64,000 nt of DNA from an uncultured Bacteroidota bacterium (lineage in GTDB: Bacteria > Bacteroidota > Bacteroidia > Flavobacteriales > Flavobacteriaceae): the NCBI GenBank assembly GCA_902536935.1, contig CACAZM010000005.1:28349-92348 (forward strand), read 5' to 3'. The notes under the pieces were generated by a model. The model was not told the DNA's origin. It searched no databases and saw only the letters and a list, made by a program, of their open reading frames with translations. This document shows, piece by piece, positions 8,056 to 18,402 of the stretch; position 1 is the first letter of the stretch, and the number at the start of each line of letters is the position of its first letter. The position numbers and the translations under genes were made by a program.

Positions 8056-8880
8056 ATGTCAAAAATAAGTGCAGCTGACGTAAACAAGCTCCGCAAGGCA
8101 ACCGGAGCTGGAATGATGGATTGTAAAAAAGCTTTGGTAGAAGCTGAGGGTGATTTTGATACTGCCGTAGAAGTCCTTCGTAAAAAGGGTCAAAAAGTAG
8201 CTGCAAATCGCGCAGATCGTGATTCTTCAGAAGGTGCTGTTATCGCCAGAGTAAGTGATGATGCTACTGTTGGTGTCATTGTATCGGTAAACTGCGAGAC
8301 GGACTTTGTTGCCAAAAACGAAAGCTATGTGACCCTTTCCAACCAATTGGCTGACGTGGCATTGGCTCATGACAGTCTAGACAGTTTTTTAGCTGCTGAT
8401 TTTAATGGGATGTCTGTTGCTGATAAGCTCACTGAGCAAACAGGAGTCATCGGAGAAAAAATCGAAATTGGCGGATTTGAACGCCTCGAGGGTGCGTTTA
8501 TCGGTTCGTATATCCACGCTGGTAATAAAATCGCTACCCTAACCAGCTTGTCTGCTGTAGTAGATGGAGCTGCTGAAGCCGCCAAAAACGTGGCCATGCA
8601 AGCCGCTGCGATGAATCCCATTGCTCTAAATGAAGAAGGAGTCGATGCCGCAACGGTTGAAAAAGAGATTGAGATTGCCAAAGATCAGCTTCGTCAGGAA
8701 GGAAAGCCAGAGGCCATGCTCGACAATATCGCCAAAGGAAAACTCAAGCGTTTCTTTAAAGACAATACCTTGGTCAATCAGGCCTATATTAAGGACGGGA
8801 AGCAAAGCGTGAGTGACTATGTCAAATCTGTAGATGCGGAACTCACCATTACTGGCTTTAAACGAGTGGCTTTGGTGTAA
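8056..8880 (+). CDS. tsf: Translation elongation factor Ts
   Basis: This 274-aa protein starts MSKISAADVNKLRKATGAG and has the EF-Ts signatures GMMDCKKALVEAEGDFD, LRKKGQKVAANRADR and NCETDFVAKN. It recycles EF-Tu by removing GDP. An in-frame ATG lies four codons upstream at 8044, directly after the rpsB stop, but the family N-terminus fits 8056. It is the second gene of the classical rpsB-tsf operon and is followed by a strong terminator. Confidence 0.97.
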   Translation: MSKISAADVNKLRKATGAGMMDCKKALVEAEGDFDTAVEVLRKKGQKVAANRADRDSSEGAVIARVSDDATVGVIVSVNCETDFVAKNESYVTLSNQLADVALAHDSLDSFLAADFNGMSVADKLTEQTGVIGEKIEIGGFERLEGAFIGSYIHAGNKIATLTSLSAVVDGAAEAAKNVAMQAAAMNPIALNEEGVDAATVEKEIEIAKDQLRQEGKPEAMLDNIAKGKLKRFFKDNTLVNQAYIKDGKQSVSDYVKSVDAELTITGFKRVALV

Positions 8881-8899
8881 GCCTTTACACACAATATGA

Positions 8900-9685
<786 letters not shown>

Positions 9686-9690
9686 ACACG

Positions 9691-10242
9691 ATGGAAGAAA
9701 TTAGTTTTATCATGGAAGTTGCCAAAGAGGCAATGGAAAAATCGCTTGACCATCTCGAAAAAACATTTATAAACATACGTGCTGGAAAAGCAAATCCCAC
9801 AATGCTATCAACTGTAAAAATGGAGTACTATGGTACCCAAACACCCTTGAGTCAGGTGGCAAATATCAATACCCCTGATGCGCAAACGCTTTCTGTACAG
9901 CCTTGGGATAAAACAATGATCCCTGAAATTGAAAAGGCAATTCTTGTTGCGAATCTCGGTTTTAATCCATCCAACAATGGTGAATCGGTTATTATCAATA
10001 TTCCACCGCTGACCGAAGAGCGAAGAAGAGATTTAGTTAAACTCGCAAAATCTGAAGCAGAAAACGCAAAGGTAGGTGTTCGAAATGCACGTAAAGACGC
10101 AAACAACGAACTGAAAAAAACAGAACTTTCCGAAGATCAATTGGGAAATGCAGAAGTTGATGTCCAAACCCTAACAGATGATTACATCAAAAAAATTGAC
10201 GCTAAATACTCTTCGAAAGAAGACGAAATAATGACGGTTTGA
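9691..10242 (+). CDS. frr: Ribosome recycling factor
   Basis: At 183 aa this is a standard ribosome recycling factor, which with EF-G splits the ribosome after termination. Signatures are LEKTFINIRAGKANP, YYGTQTPLSQVANI, PPLTEERRRDLVK and VGVRNARKDANNELKK. It lies five bases after pyrH. The RND/MMPL gene begins 25 bases downstream and may be transcribed with it. Confidence 0.97.
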   Translation: MEEISFIMEVAKEAMEKSLDHLEKTFINIRAGKANPTMLSTVKMEYYGTQTPLSQVANINTPDAQTLSVQPWDKTMIPEIEKAILVANLGFNPSNNGESVIINIPPLTEERRRDLVKLAKSEAENAKVGVRNARKDANNELKKTELSEDQLGNAEVDVQTLTDDYIKKIDAKYSSKEDEIMTV

Positions 10243-10267
10243 TCAAAAATAGTCGTCTCATATTGCT

Positions 10268-12652
10268 ATGTTAAAATGGGTTACCACACGATTTTGGAGT
10301 ACTGTTGCCTCACTTATTCTCCGCAATCGAATTGTTTGTATCTTATTGATTGTCGCGACAACTGTGTTTTTAGGAATGCAGTGGAAAAATATGCGCTTTA
10401 GCTTCAATGAAGCCAGTCTCCTTCCAGACGATCATCCATTTAACCTAAAATATCAATCTTTTGTCGATCGTTTTGGCGATGAAGGAAACCTTATCGTTTT
10501 GGCAATACAAGACTCAACCTTCTTTGGTCCAGAAAACATACAACAATGGAGCGCATTGACCAAGTCGTTTAAAGATCATGATGCGATTGCCACTGTTTCT
10601 GGAATTGGTAATTTAAAACAACTGAAGAAAAATACAAGTCAACAAAATTTTGTTGTAGAGGATGTCCCCTATCAGCTGGCACGTAACCAAAAAGAAGTGG
10701 ATCGGCTAGAAAGACAACTTCTTGAAAAATCACCTTTTTTTCATGGAGTTCTACTCAATCCAGAAACCGAGGTTTACCTGACCATCCTTACTCTTAAAAA
10801 AGAAGTAGTCAACGCCAAAGAACGAGAGCTTTTTGTCAATAACGAACTCTTACCCAAGATATTAGCATTTGAAGCCGAAACTGGTTTTAATATCCATGTT
10901 TCGGGTATGCCTTATATCCGAACAATTAACGCCGGTACCATATTGAGCGAGATTCGCATGTTTGTAATCGTAGCGGCATTGGTTACGACCTTAATTTTCT
11001 TTTTCTTTTTCAAATCCTATCGCGCCACTTTTATCTCTATGGTAGTGGTGGTCATTGGGGTGATGTGGGCCTTTGGAATATTAGGTCTTTTTGGATTTGA
11101 AATCACGGTGCTGACAGCACTCATTCCCCCCATTGTGATTGTGATTGGGGTGCCGAACTGCATCTTTCTGATCAATAAATACCAACACGAAATCAAAAAA
11201 CACGGCAACCAAGCACGATCCCTACAGCGAGTAATCACAAAAATTGGAAATGCTACACTAATGACAAATATGACAACGGCTTTGGGGTTTGCTACGTTCA
11301 CACTGACCAATAGCAAACTGCTTATCGAGTTTGGTCTGGTCGCCGCCGTCAATATTATGTTGCTCTTTATATTATCGCTTTTTGTGATTCCAATTTTGTA
11401 CAGTTATATGAGTCTGCCCCAGCAAAAGCACTTGGCACACCTCAACCGAAACTGGATGAACGGATTTATCGGATGGATGGAAAAGGTTGTGCGCCAACAG
11501 CGTGTCGCTGTGTATTTTACATCTGTCATCGCCTTGATGATGAGTATTATTGGGATTTACCAAATCAAACTTTCTGGAACCATCATCGATGATCTTCCCA
11601 AAAAAGCAAATTTCTTTGAAGACATTCGTTTTTTTGAAAGCCAAATGAGTGGGGTGATGCCCATAGAGATCATGGTGGATACCAAACGTAGGAATGGAGC
11701 TACCCAACTATCAACACTCAACCGAATTGAGAGATTAGCCACACACATCAGAAACGTTCCAGAGCTTTCCGAACCCTTGTCCATTGCTCATATCGCCAAG
11801 TATGCCAAGCAGACCTATTACAATGGTAATCCACGTTACTTTAGCATGCCAACTAAGCAAGAGTATTCCTTTATTGGATCTTATGTCAACAACAGTTTAT
11901 CTGCCGAGAGAATGGCTGAAAGTTTGATTGACAGTACTGGTCAATATCTCCGTGTGACCACCATGCTTAAAGATGTCAATACCGAAAGAATGGAAGAAAT
12001 CGAAAGCGATTTAATGTCAGCAGTCGGACAAATTTTCCCTGCAGAACGATTTGATACCCAAGTCACGGGTAAAGCGCTTGGCTATTTAAAAGGAACTCGC
12101 TTTTTGGTACGCAATTTGGTATTGTCTCTCTCTTTAGCAATTTTGCTTATTGCGCTCTTTATGGCCTATTTGTTCGGTTCCTTCCGTATGATTCTCATTT
12201 CTTTGATCCCCAATATTATCCCGCTTATTCTTACTGCGGGAATGATGGGGTTTTTGGGGATCCCAATCAAACCTTCAACCATTTTGGTCTTTAGTGTTGC
12301 CTTTGGAATCTCTGTTGATGATACCATCCATTTTTTGGTGAAATACCGACAAGAACTTCAAGTCAATAAATGGAAAATCAAAAAATCTGTGTATTTGGCC
12401 CTTAGGGAAACTGGGGTGAGTATGTTTTACACTTCTATCGTTTTGTTTTTTGGGTTCTCGGTCTTTATGATTTCAAGCTATGGCGGTACGGTTGCTTTAG
12501 GTGGATTGGTATCCGCAACCTTGCTATTTGCGATGCTTGCCAACCTAATCCTTTTGCCATCTCTATTGCTCTCGCTAGAGGAAAGTATTGCCAATGAGCG
12601 AACTCTAAAAGAACCCCGAATTGATATTCTTGCTCAAGGTGAAGAAAGCTAA
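10268..12652 (+). CDS. RND/MMPL family exporter
   Basis: This 794-aa protein has the duplicated RND layout: one N-terminal membrane helix (about 23-40), a large periplasmic domain, a five-helix membrane block (about 230-400), then a second periplasmic domain (about 430-610) and a second membrane block (about 615-770). FGISVDDTIHFLVKYRQEL in the second block is the conserved transmembrane region that carries proton-relay acidic residues in RND/MMPL and Patched-type proteins. It probably moves a hydrophobic molecule out of the inner membrane by proton exchange; the substrate cannot be read from the sequence. It follows frr closely and has no recognisable promoter of its own. Confidence 0.88.
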   Translation: MLKWVTTRFWSTVASLILRNRIVCILLIVATTVFLGMQWKNMRFSFNEASLLPDDHPFNLKYQSFVDRFGDEGNLIVLAIQDSTFFGPENIQQWSALTKSFKDHDAIATVSGIGNLKQLKKNTSQQNFVVEDVPYQLARNQKEVDRLERQLLEKSPFFHGVLLNPETEVYLTILTLKKEVVNAKERELFVNNELLPKILAFEAETGFNIHVSGMPYIRTINAGTILSEIRMFVIVAALVTTLIFFFFFKSYRATFISMVVVVIGVMWAFGILGLFGFEITVLTALIPPIVIVIGVPNCIFLINKYQHEIKKHGNQARSLQRVITKIGNATLMTNMTTALGFATFTLTNSKLLIEFGLVAAVNIMLLFILSLFVIPILYSYMSLPQQKHLAHLNRNWMNGFIGWMEKVVRQQRVAVYFTSVIALMMSIIGIYQIKLSGTIIDDLPKKANFFEDIRFFESQMSGVMPIEIMVDTKRRNGATQLSTLNRIERLATHIRNVPELSEPLSIAHIAKYAKQTYYNGNPRYFSMPTKQEYSFIGSYVNNSLSAERMAESLIDSTGQYLRVTTMLKDVNTERMEEIESDLMSAVGQIFPAERFDTQVTGKALGYLKGTRFLVRNLVLSLSLAILLIALFMAYLFGSFRMILISLIPNIIPLILTAGMMGFLGIPIKPSTILVFSVAFGISVDDTIHFLVKYRQELQVNKWKIKKSVYLALRETGVSMFYTSIVLFFGFSVFMISSYGGTVALGGLVSATLLFAMLANLILLPSLLLSLEESIANERTLKEPRIDILAQGEES

Positions 12653-12674
12653 GTTAGGTGCTTATAAAATGAAG

Positions 12675-12682
12675 TATATTTG
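12675..12682 (+). promoter_or_regulatory. -7 promoter element of asnS
   Basis: TATATTTG lies 18 nt before the asnS ATG. Upstream, TTAG at 12654-12657 is an imperfect -33 match 17 bases away. Confidence 0.55.
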
Positions 12683-12700
12683 TAGTCGAAAATCGATTTC

Positions 12701-14134
12701 ATGAACACACAGCGTATTCAATCACTTTTTTCTGGCTCTCATGTGGGGCAAACCCTAACTCTTCAAGGATGGGTTCGTACTTTCCGCGCCAATCGTTTTA
12801 TCGCCGTCAATGACGGATCAACGCTCAACAACATGCAGTGTGTGGTTGATTTTGAACAAACCGATGAAGAGCTCCTCAAAAGAATTACCACTGGTGCTGC
12901 AGTGCAGATTGAAGGAACGCTTGTAGAAAGTCAGGGCAAAGAACAACAATACGAAGTGCAAGTGAGTCGTATTGAAATCCTTGGGGACTCCGATCCCGAC
13001 CAATACCCCATTCAACCAAAAAAACACAGTTTTGAATTTTTGAGGGAGCATGCGCACCTTCGTGTTCGAACCTCCTCATTTTCAGCTGTGATGAGAGTTC
13101 GCTCTGCCCTATCTTTTGCCGTTCATGATTATTTTAGAAAAGAAGGGTTTTACTATGTGCATACCCCAATTATTACTGGCAGTGATGCTGAAGGTGCAGG
13201 GGAGATGTTTCGTGTGAGCACACTCGACCCCAAGCAAGTACCCCTAAACAGTTCCGGTGAAACAGATTTTACAAAGGACTTTTTTGGAAAGGAAACCAAT
13301 CTGACAGTTTCTGGACAACTCGAAGCTGAGACATATGCAATGGGTTTGGGGAAGGTGTATACTTTTGGGCCTACGTTTCGGGCAGAAAACTCAAACACCT
13401 CACGGCACTTGGCTGAATTTTGGATGATCGAACCAGAAGTTGCCTTCCATAATCTTGACCAGAATATGGATTTGGCTGAAGATTTTATCAAATATGTTCT
13501 TCGCTATGTATTGGATCACTGCCAAGACGACCTAACCTTTTTGGATCAGCGTTTGGCAAATGAAGAAAAAACAAAACCACAAATCGAACGTCGACCAATG
13601 GGATTGCTTGAACAAATGCATTTTATTGTCGACAACCAATTTGTCCGTTTGTCCTATACTGAGGCGATAGATATTTTGCGAAACTCTAAACTAAATAAAA
13701 AAAAGAAATTTAAATTTCCTGTCGAGCAGTGGGGAGTCGATTTGCAAAGTGAACACGAACGATTTTTGGTGGAAAAACACTTTAATAGCCCTGTGATTTT
13801 ATTTGACTATCCTGCAAATATCAAAGCGTTTTATATGCGTCTTAATGAAGATAAAAAAACGGTACGTGCTATGGATGTCCTGTTTCCAGGAATCGGCGAA
13901 ATGGTGGGTGGCGCTCAGCGTGAAGAGCGTTTAGACATTCTCCGAAAACGTATGGCGGAGATGGACATCAACGATAAAGAGCTTGATTGGTACTTGGATT
14001 TACGTCGGTTTGGAACCGCTCCTCATGCTGGATTTGGATTGGGGTTTGAACGCTTGGTTCAGTTTGCCACAGGCATGTCAAATATTCGTGATGTGATTCC
14101 TTATCCACGCACACCTCAAAATGCATCATTTTAG
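12701..14134 (+). CDS. asnS: Asparaginyl-tRNA synthetase
   Basis: This 477-aa class II synthetase charges tRNA-Asn. An N-terminal OB-fold anticodon-binding domain (about 15-110, LQGWVRTFRANRF) is followed by the catalytic core with motif 2 FGPTFRAENSNTSRHLAEFWMIE and motif 3 GFGLGFERLVQFATG, and it ends RDVIPYPRTP. The Asn-specific features and length distinguish it from AspRS. Presence of asnS implies direct charging of tRNA-Asn without needing the amidotransferase route. It is a single gene with its own promoter; rpoN begins 55 bases later. Confidence 0.97.
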   Translation: MNTQRIQSLFSGSHVGQTLTLQGWVRTFRANRFIAVNDGSTLNNMQCVVDFEQTDEELLKRITTGAAVQIEGTLVESQGKEQQYEVQVSRIEILGDSDPDQYPIQPKKHSFEFLREHAHLRVRTSSFSAVMRVRSALSFAVHDYFRKEGFYYVHTPIITGSDAEGAGEMFRVSTLDPKQVPLNSSGETDFTKDFFGKETNLTVSGQLEAETYAMGLGKVYTFGPTFRAENSNTSRHLAEFWMIEPEVAFHNLDQNMDLAEDFIKYVLRYVLDHCQDDLTFLDQRLANEEKTKPQIERRPMGLLEQMHFIVDNQFVRLSYTEAIDILRNSKLNKKKKFKFPVEQWGVDLQSEHERFLVEKHFNSPVILFDYPANIKAFYMRLNEDKKTVRAMDVLFPGIGEMVGGAQREERLDILRKRMAEMDINDKELDWYLDLRRFGTAPHAGFGLGFERLVQFATGMSNIRDVIPYPRTPQNASF

Positions 14135-14189
14135 AAATAACTAATCTTCAAAGGTTTTTGTACCTTTCCATTGCAAGTAAATCGTTGGC

Positions 14190-15635
14190 ATGCTCAAACA
14201 ACAGCTCAACCTCAAGCTAACACAAAAGCTATCTCCGCAGCAGATTCAATTAATGAAACTGATTCAACTACCTACGCTTTCTTTTGAGCAAAAACTTCAT
14301 AGGGAACTCGAGGAAAATCCAGCATTAGAAGCAGGAAAAGAGGCTCTTGAAAATGAAGATCTGGACAATCCACAAGAAGAAGATCGCGAGCTTATAGAAA
14401 CAGACGATATCAATATTGATGAGTATTTGAGTGATGATGAGATTCCCGATTACCGTCTACATTCAAATAATTACAGTCCAGAAGATGATGATAATCAAGT
14501 CCCTTATGCTGCAGGGATTAGCTTTACCCAATTTTTGATGGACCAAATGCGAACCTTTAGCATGAATGAGTTAGAGAGTCAAATCGCACGATTTTTGGTT
14601 GGCAGCATCGATGAAACAGGATATATCCGAAGAAGCTTAATTGATATTGTAGATGACCTGGCCTTTACTGAAAATCTATATGTAGAGATAGATCAGGTGC
14701 AAGAAGTACTCGACAAAGTACAGCAACTCGATCCTGCTGGAGTTGGCGCTTTAGACTTGCAAGATTGTCTAGCCATTCAATTGCAACGCAAGTCACAAAC
14801 TGCCTCTGTTGAACTTGCTTATAAAATTATTGTAGATCACTTTTCAGCTTTTTCTAAAAAACACTTTGACAAGCTGATGAGCACCCTCCTTGTTAGTGAA
14901 AATCAACTCAAAGAGGCCATTGCTGAAATTGAAAAGCTGAATCCCAAGCCCGGTGCTTCATATGCCTCTTCAACCAAAGTTAATAGTCAGATTACGCCTG
15001 ATTTTACGATTCGGATTTTGGATGGAGAATTACAACTCAGTTTAAACGGACGAAATGCTCCTGAACTCCATGTTTCGGCTTCGTATAGAAATATGATGGA
15101 GGGCTATAAAGAGTCCGCTGTCAAAAGTAAAGCCCAACAAGAAGCGGTCTTGTTTATCAAACAAAAGCTCGATGCAGCTAAATGGTTTATCGATGCTGTA
15201 AAGCAACGAAATCACACCTTGTTCATTACCATGAGTGCCATTATGGATTACCAAAAAGAGTATTTTTTGACTGGTGATGAGCAAAAAATTAAGCCTATGG
15301 TTTTGCGTGACATAGCCTCTATTATTCAGATGGACATCTCTACGGTTTCTCGGGTGGCCAATAGCAAATATGTGGACACCCCATACGGTACCCGATTGAT
15401 CAAATCCTTCTTTTCGGAAGGAATGACCAATAGCGAAGGAGAAGATGTTTCGTCGATTGAAATCAGAAAAGCTTTGGAAACGATTATCGACTCTGAAGAC
15501 AAAGCCAAGCCTTTAACGGATGAGGAACTCAAAAAAGCACTAAACCAAAGAGGCTACCCTGTTGCCCGTCGTACCGTTGCCAAATACCGGGATATCATCG
15601 GTGCACCTGTAGCGCGTTTGCGCAAAAAACTCTAA
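14190..15635 (+). CDS. rpoN: RNA polymerase sigma-54 factor
   Basis: This 481-aa protein has all three sigma-54 regions: the glutamine-rich region I that contacts activators (LTQKLSPQQIQLMKLIQLP), an acidic region II (about 60-105), and region III with the core-binding part and the RpoN box ARRTVAKYRD (residues 459-468), which reads the -24 promoter element. It is therefore functional by sequence and needs AAA+ activators, none of which is in this window. The gap after asnS holds a short inverted repeat (AAAGGT-ACCTTT, 14151-14168) but no T run. Confidence 0.96.
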   Translation: MLKQQLNLKLTQKLSPQQIQLMKLIQLPTLSFEQKLHRELEENPALEAGKEALENEDLDNPQEEDRELIETDDINIDEYLSDDEIPDYRLHSNNYSPEDDDNQVPYAAGISFTQFLMDQMRTFSMNELESQIARFLVGSIDETGYIRRSLIDIVDDLAFTENLYVEIDQVQEVLDKVQQLDPAGVGALDLQDCLAIQLQRKSQTASVELAYKIIVDHFSAFSKKHFDKLMSTLLVSENQLKEAIAEIEKLNPKPGASYASSTKVNSQITPDFTIRILDGELQLSLNGRNAPELHVSASYRNMMEGYKESAVKSKAQQEAVLFIKQKLDAAKWFIDAVKQRNHTLFITMSAIMDYQKEYFLTGDEQKIKPMVLRDIASIIQMDISTVSRVANSKYVDTPYGTRLIKSFFSEGMTNSEGEDVSSIEIRKALETIIDSEDKAKPLTDEELKKALNQRGYPVARRTVAKYRDIIGAPVARLRKKL

Positions 15636-15663
15636 GAAAACCCCTTTCGAAATTTCGGCGTGC

Positions 15664-17490
15664 TTATTCGTACGCTGTATAAAAGATCTCTAACTGCAAC
15701 CGCAAGTCGGGATTGCTGTGATTTGGTCCAGCCAAAATCACACTTAAAGGGGTATTGATTGAAGATTGTGGAATCTCAAATGCTGTTGGAGCGGATACAC
15801 TTGTGTTTTGGGTACTAAGATACTCCGAACTCACTGTTAGACCAAGCCGCACATTGTCGAAATCGTCGGGATTTCGAAGTAAATTGCTTAAGTGATTAGT
15901 AATAACAAACTTGTAGGAAGCTACCTTCCCATCGTCATCAACCTGGGCAAGACCACCAAATGTTGATTTGTTGTCAACTGGATTTGGGCCTGAAGTTGGA
16001 TCAGCATTAAAATCTATAAGGGGAATTGATTCACTCGCGTCAAATAAATACAAACGATTTGGTAAATCGTTAATTCCTAGGTTGTTGATTTTTTGTCGAT
16101 CAACGTGCAAAGTCAAGTTGGCTTCATTGATTAACCACGGGTTATCTTGAAGTGTCTGCAATTGGACTTGGCCCGTGTCTCCTGCAAACAAATCAATATA
16201 ACAAACGACTCCCAACGCTCCTTTTAAATAAATATTTTGTCCATTACCACTTCCATTTATAGCGGTTTGAACCTCCGCAGAAGTTTGGGATTGCGTAATC
16301 GTATTAAATCGCACTCCGCTCAAGTTAATGACGTAGGCTGAAGAATTGTCTTGCGATTCATAGTCCTCTGCATTGGAAGCATTCCCTCCGTCTACCAAAA
16401 CCAATTCTTTGTAATCGTATTCAATTTTAATCAATCCAGCGCCAAAATTGAGCTGCATCATCAACGGGCTCACTGTGCTTTGCAATCCGATTATAATTCC
16501 ATTAAAATACTGTTGAAAGAGATTGTTGTCTAGCAAGACATCGTCTCCCTCTATATCAAGAATAGACTGTTGGAATAAAGCAGTGTCGAGAGGGATTCGA
16601 ATCCGCGGACTAAGGCGTTGATTGACTTGCGTTGACTCATCAACGTCTTCCGTTTCTGGATCATCTACTTTGAAGCTTACAATTTCGTCAAGATCGAGTG
16701 TTATCTTATCGTCAAAAAGAGTTTGGGATGTCAATCCATCTTGTTCAAAATCCTTATTAGAATAGAATGCCTTTTTTGATTCAAAATTGTCTTCTGGGTC
16801 AAGAGATGGTAAGAAATAATTCAATTTCTTTACCTGAAAATGAACATCCTGCATGGTATCACCATACAAATAATCGATCTCATAAACATTCGCTTCAGTA
16901 TCTGGATTGATGGTTTCGTCGTCTTCATAATCATTTATTCCATCTCCGTCTGTATCAGGATTTAGAGGGTCAAGATTTGCCGACCTAGATTCTTCCAAAT
17001 CTGTGAGGTTATCACCATCTGAATCACTATCAGGGTCATCAGGGTCTACGTCAAAAGCATCAATCACACCATCCCCATCACGATCACGTTGATTGGTATA
17101 AAACGGAATTTCCAACCAAACCTCAGTAACTGTCTCTTGCTCATCATGCGGATTTTTGTTGGTATTTTCTGAACTGATGCCATTTGCTTCTTGAAATGCA
17201 CTCATACCTCCAAAAATACCAGTAGAAACAGTGGGCAAGCTCAACTGTGTTGTGAATCGAGCTATTGTATTCCCAAATAATTGATCTTCATACTCTCCCA
17301 AATAGAAAAAAGAGAGGTTATCTGATCGGATGATTTCAATCGATTTGTGCTGAACTTCTAATGATGCCGTTTGCTTATCGATGACAAATGTATCAGAGGG
17401 TAATAAAGACGATCCCACATTACTGAATTCTTTTTCACAAGATAATATGAGAAAAAGGGCGAATAAGCCGCAAAAAAATTTGAGGTTCAT
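15664..17490 (-). CDS. DUF4270 lipoprotein with thrombospondin type 3-like calcium repeats
   Basis: From the ATG at 17490 the product is 608 aa, starting with a lipoprotein signal (hydrophobic run ending LILSC, Cys18). The N-terminal part FSNVGSSLLPSD and the later beta-rich body match the DUF4270 family, a Bacteroidota outer-membrane or surface lipoprotein of unknown function. Residues about 140-210 contain repeated DxDGDGxxD units (DRDGDGVIDAFDVDPDD, DTDGDGINDYEDDE), typical calcium-binding thrombospondin type 3 repeats. A GTG at 17499 in the same frame overlaps the stop of the upstream gene, but the ATG gives the better signal peptide. It is co-transcribed with the half-length GT5 gene. 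Confidence 0.88.
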   Translation of the reverse strand: MNLKFFCGLFALFLILSCEKEFSNVGSSLLPSDTFVIDKQTASLEVQHKSIEIIRSDNLSFFYLGEYEDQLFGNTIARFTTQLSLPTVSTGIFGGMSAFQEANGISSENTNKNPHDEQETVTEVWLEIPFYTNQRDRDGDGVIDAFDVDPDDPDSDSDGDNLTDLEESRSANLDPLNPDTDGDGINDYEDDETINPDTEANVYEIDYLYGDTMQDVHFQVKKLNYFLPSLDPEDNFESKKAFYSNKDFEQDGLTSQTLFDDKITLDLDEIVSFKVDDPETEDVDESTQVNQRLSPRIRIPLDTALFQQSILDIEGDDVLLDNNLFQQYFNGIIIGLQSTVSPLMMQLNFGAGLIKIEYDYKELVLVDGGNASNAEDYESQDNSSAYVINLSGVRFNTITQSQTSAEVQTAINGSGNGQNIYLKGALGVVCYIDLFAGDTGQVQLQTLQDNPWLINEANLTLHVDRQKINNLGINDLPNRLYLFDASESIPLIDFNADPTSGPNPVDNKSTFGGLAQVDDDGKVASYKFVITNHLSNLLRNPDDFDNVRLGLTVSSEYLSTQNTSVSAPTAFEIPQSSINTPLSVILAGPNHSNPDLRLQLEIFYTAYE

Positions 17491-17495
17491 GTCTC

Positions 17496-18305
17496 TCACT
17501 TGAGAATTTGGTTTGTATAGAAATCTCTGTAAGCATCTTCAAAACCGTCCTGTCCAGAGAAATGAAGTGTGGGTTTATTAGATGACAGAATCTCTTTTTT
17601 GATGTTTTTATCAATATCAGAATCAGCAATGATCAAACCGTCCGAATTTGAAATTGCATTTTTAGCAAGTGCTGAAAAGTCGGGCGATTCTAGACCTTTT
17701 GTCAAAGCAGTGTCTATACCATCAAAAGATAGTTTTTGAATCAAGTCTGAGGAAAGAGGCTCATAAAATGGCGTGCCAAAGAAAGAGGAAACGATTTTGG
17801 TGTTGGCCAAAATGGGTTCGTCGATATAGTAGTGCTTGCAGTAAAGAGGCATCAGCATCGAAATCCAGCCCTGTACATGAATTATATCAGGTGCCCAATT
17901 GAGTTTTTTAACTGTCTCGATTACCCCCTTAGTAAAAAAGATCGCACGTTCATCGTTGTCTGCATATAGCTTTCCATTTTTATCTTTATACAGCTGTCGG
18001 CCTTTAAAGTAGTCTTCGTTTTCAATGAAATAGACTTGCATACGTTCTTTGGGAATCGAAGCCACTTTGATGATCAAAGGAACATCGATATCATTGATGA
18101 CCAAGTTTATTCCTGAAAGGCGAATGACCTCATGCAACTGGTGACGTCGTTCGTTGATCAAACCATATTTTGGAATAAAAATTCGGGTTTGCCCACCAAC
18201 CTCATTGACCATTTTTGGTAGTGCAAAGGTCATGGTTGATAAGTTCGATTCTGGCAGATAAGGCACCACCTCAGCAGAAACGAACAGGACTTTTTTTTCT
18301 GTCAT
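17496..18305 (-). CDS. Half-length glycogen/starch synthase-like protein (GT5 N-terminal domain only)
   Basis: This 269-aa protein starts MTEKKVLFVSAEVVPY and matches the N-terminal Rossmann domain of GT5 glycogen synthases: VGGQTRIFIPKYG, DNDERAIFFTKGVIETV and WAPDIIHVQGW. The second half of a normal 470-480-aa synthase, with the nucleotide-sugar site, is absent, and there is no frameshifted remnant: the next gene begins right at its stop. Flavobacterial genomes are commonly annotated with such short versions, so this may be a conserved non-catalytic or divergent protein rather than decay. The ATG at 18305 is preferred over a TTG at 18314. It is transcribed together with the DUF4270 gene. 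Confidence 0.82.
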   Translation of the reverse strand: MTEKKVLFVSAEVVPYLPESNLSTMTFALPKMVNEVGGQTRIFIPKYGLINERRHQLHEVIRLSGINLVINDIDVPLIIKVASIPKERMQVYFIENEDYFKGRQLYKDKNGKLYADNDERAIFFTKGVIETVKKLNWAPDIIHVQGWISMLMPLYCKHYYIDEPILANTKIVSSFFGTPFYEPLSSDLIQKLSFDGIDTALTKGLESPDFSALAKNAISNSDGLIIADSDIDKNIKKEILSSNKPTLHFSGQDGFEDAYRDFYTNQILK

Positions 18306-18336
18306 AGAACCCAAATTTTATTCTTTTTGGAGTATG

Positions 18337-18344
18337 CAAAATTA
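18337..18344 (-). promoter_or_regulatory. -7 promoter element of the GT5-like/DUF4270 operon
   Basis: Minus strand TAATTTTG, a perfect TAnnTTTG, ends 31 nt before the ATG at 18305. No -33 TTG is found at the usual distance. It lies in the divergent gap shared with panC, whose own promoter is not evident. Confidence 0.5.
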
Positions 18345-18402
18345 CGAAATTTATAACGAAGTTTGTCCATAATTCCTTACAGAAGGTGTTAAACTTTTCT
18401 AA

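Noticed and set aside
13060-13075. A T-loop-like GTTCGAACC run suggesting a tRNA
   Set aside because: It lies inside asnS and has no acceptor stem, anticodon arm or CCA around it. No tRNA was found elsewhere in the window.
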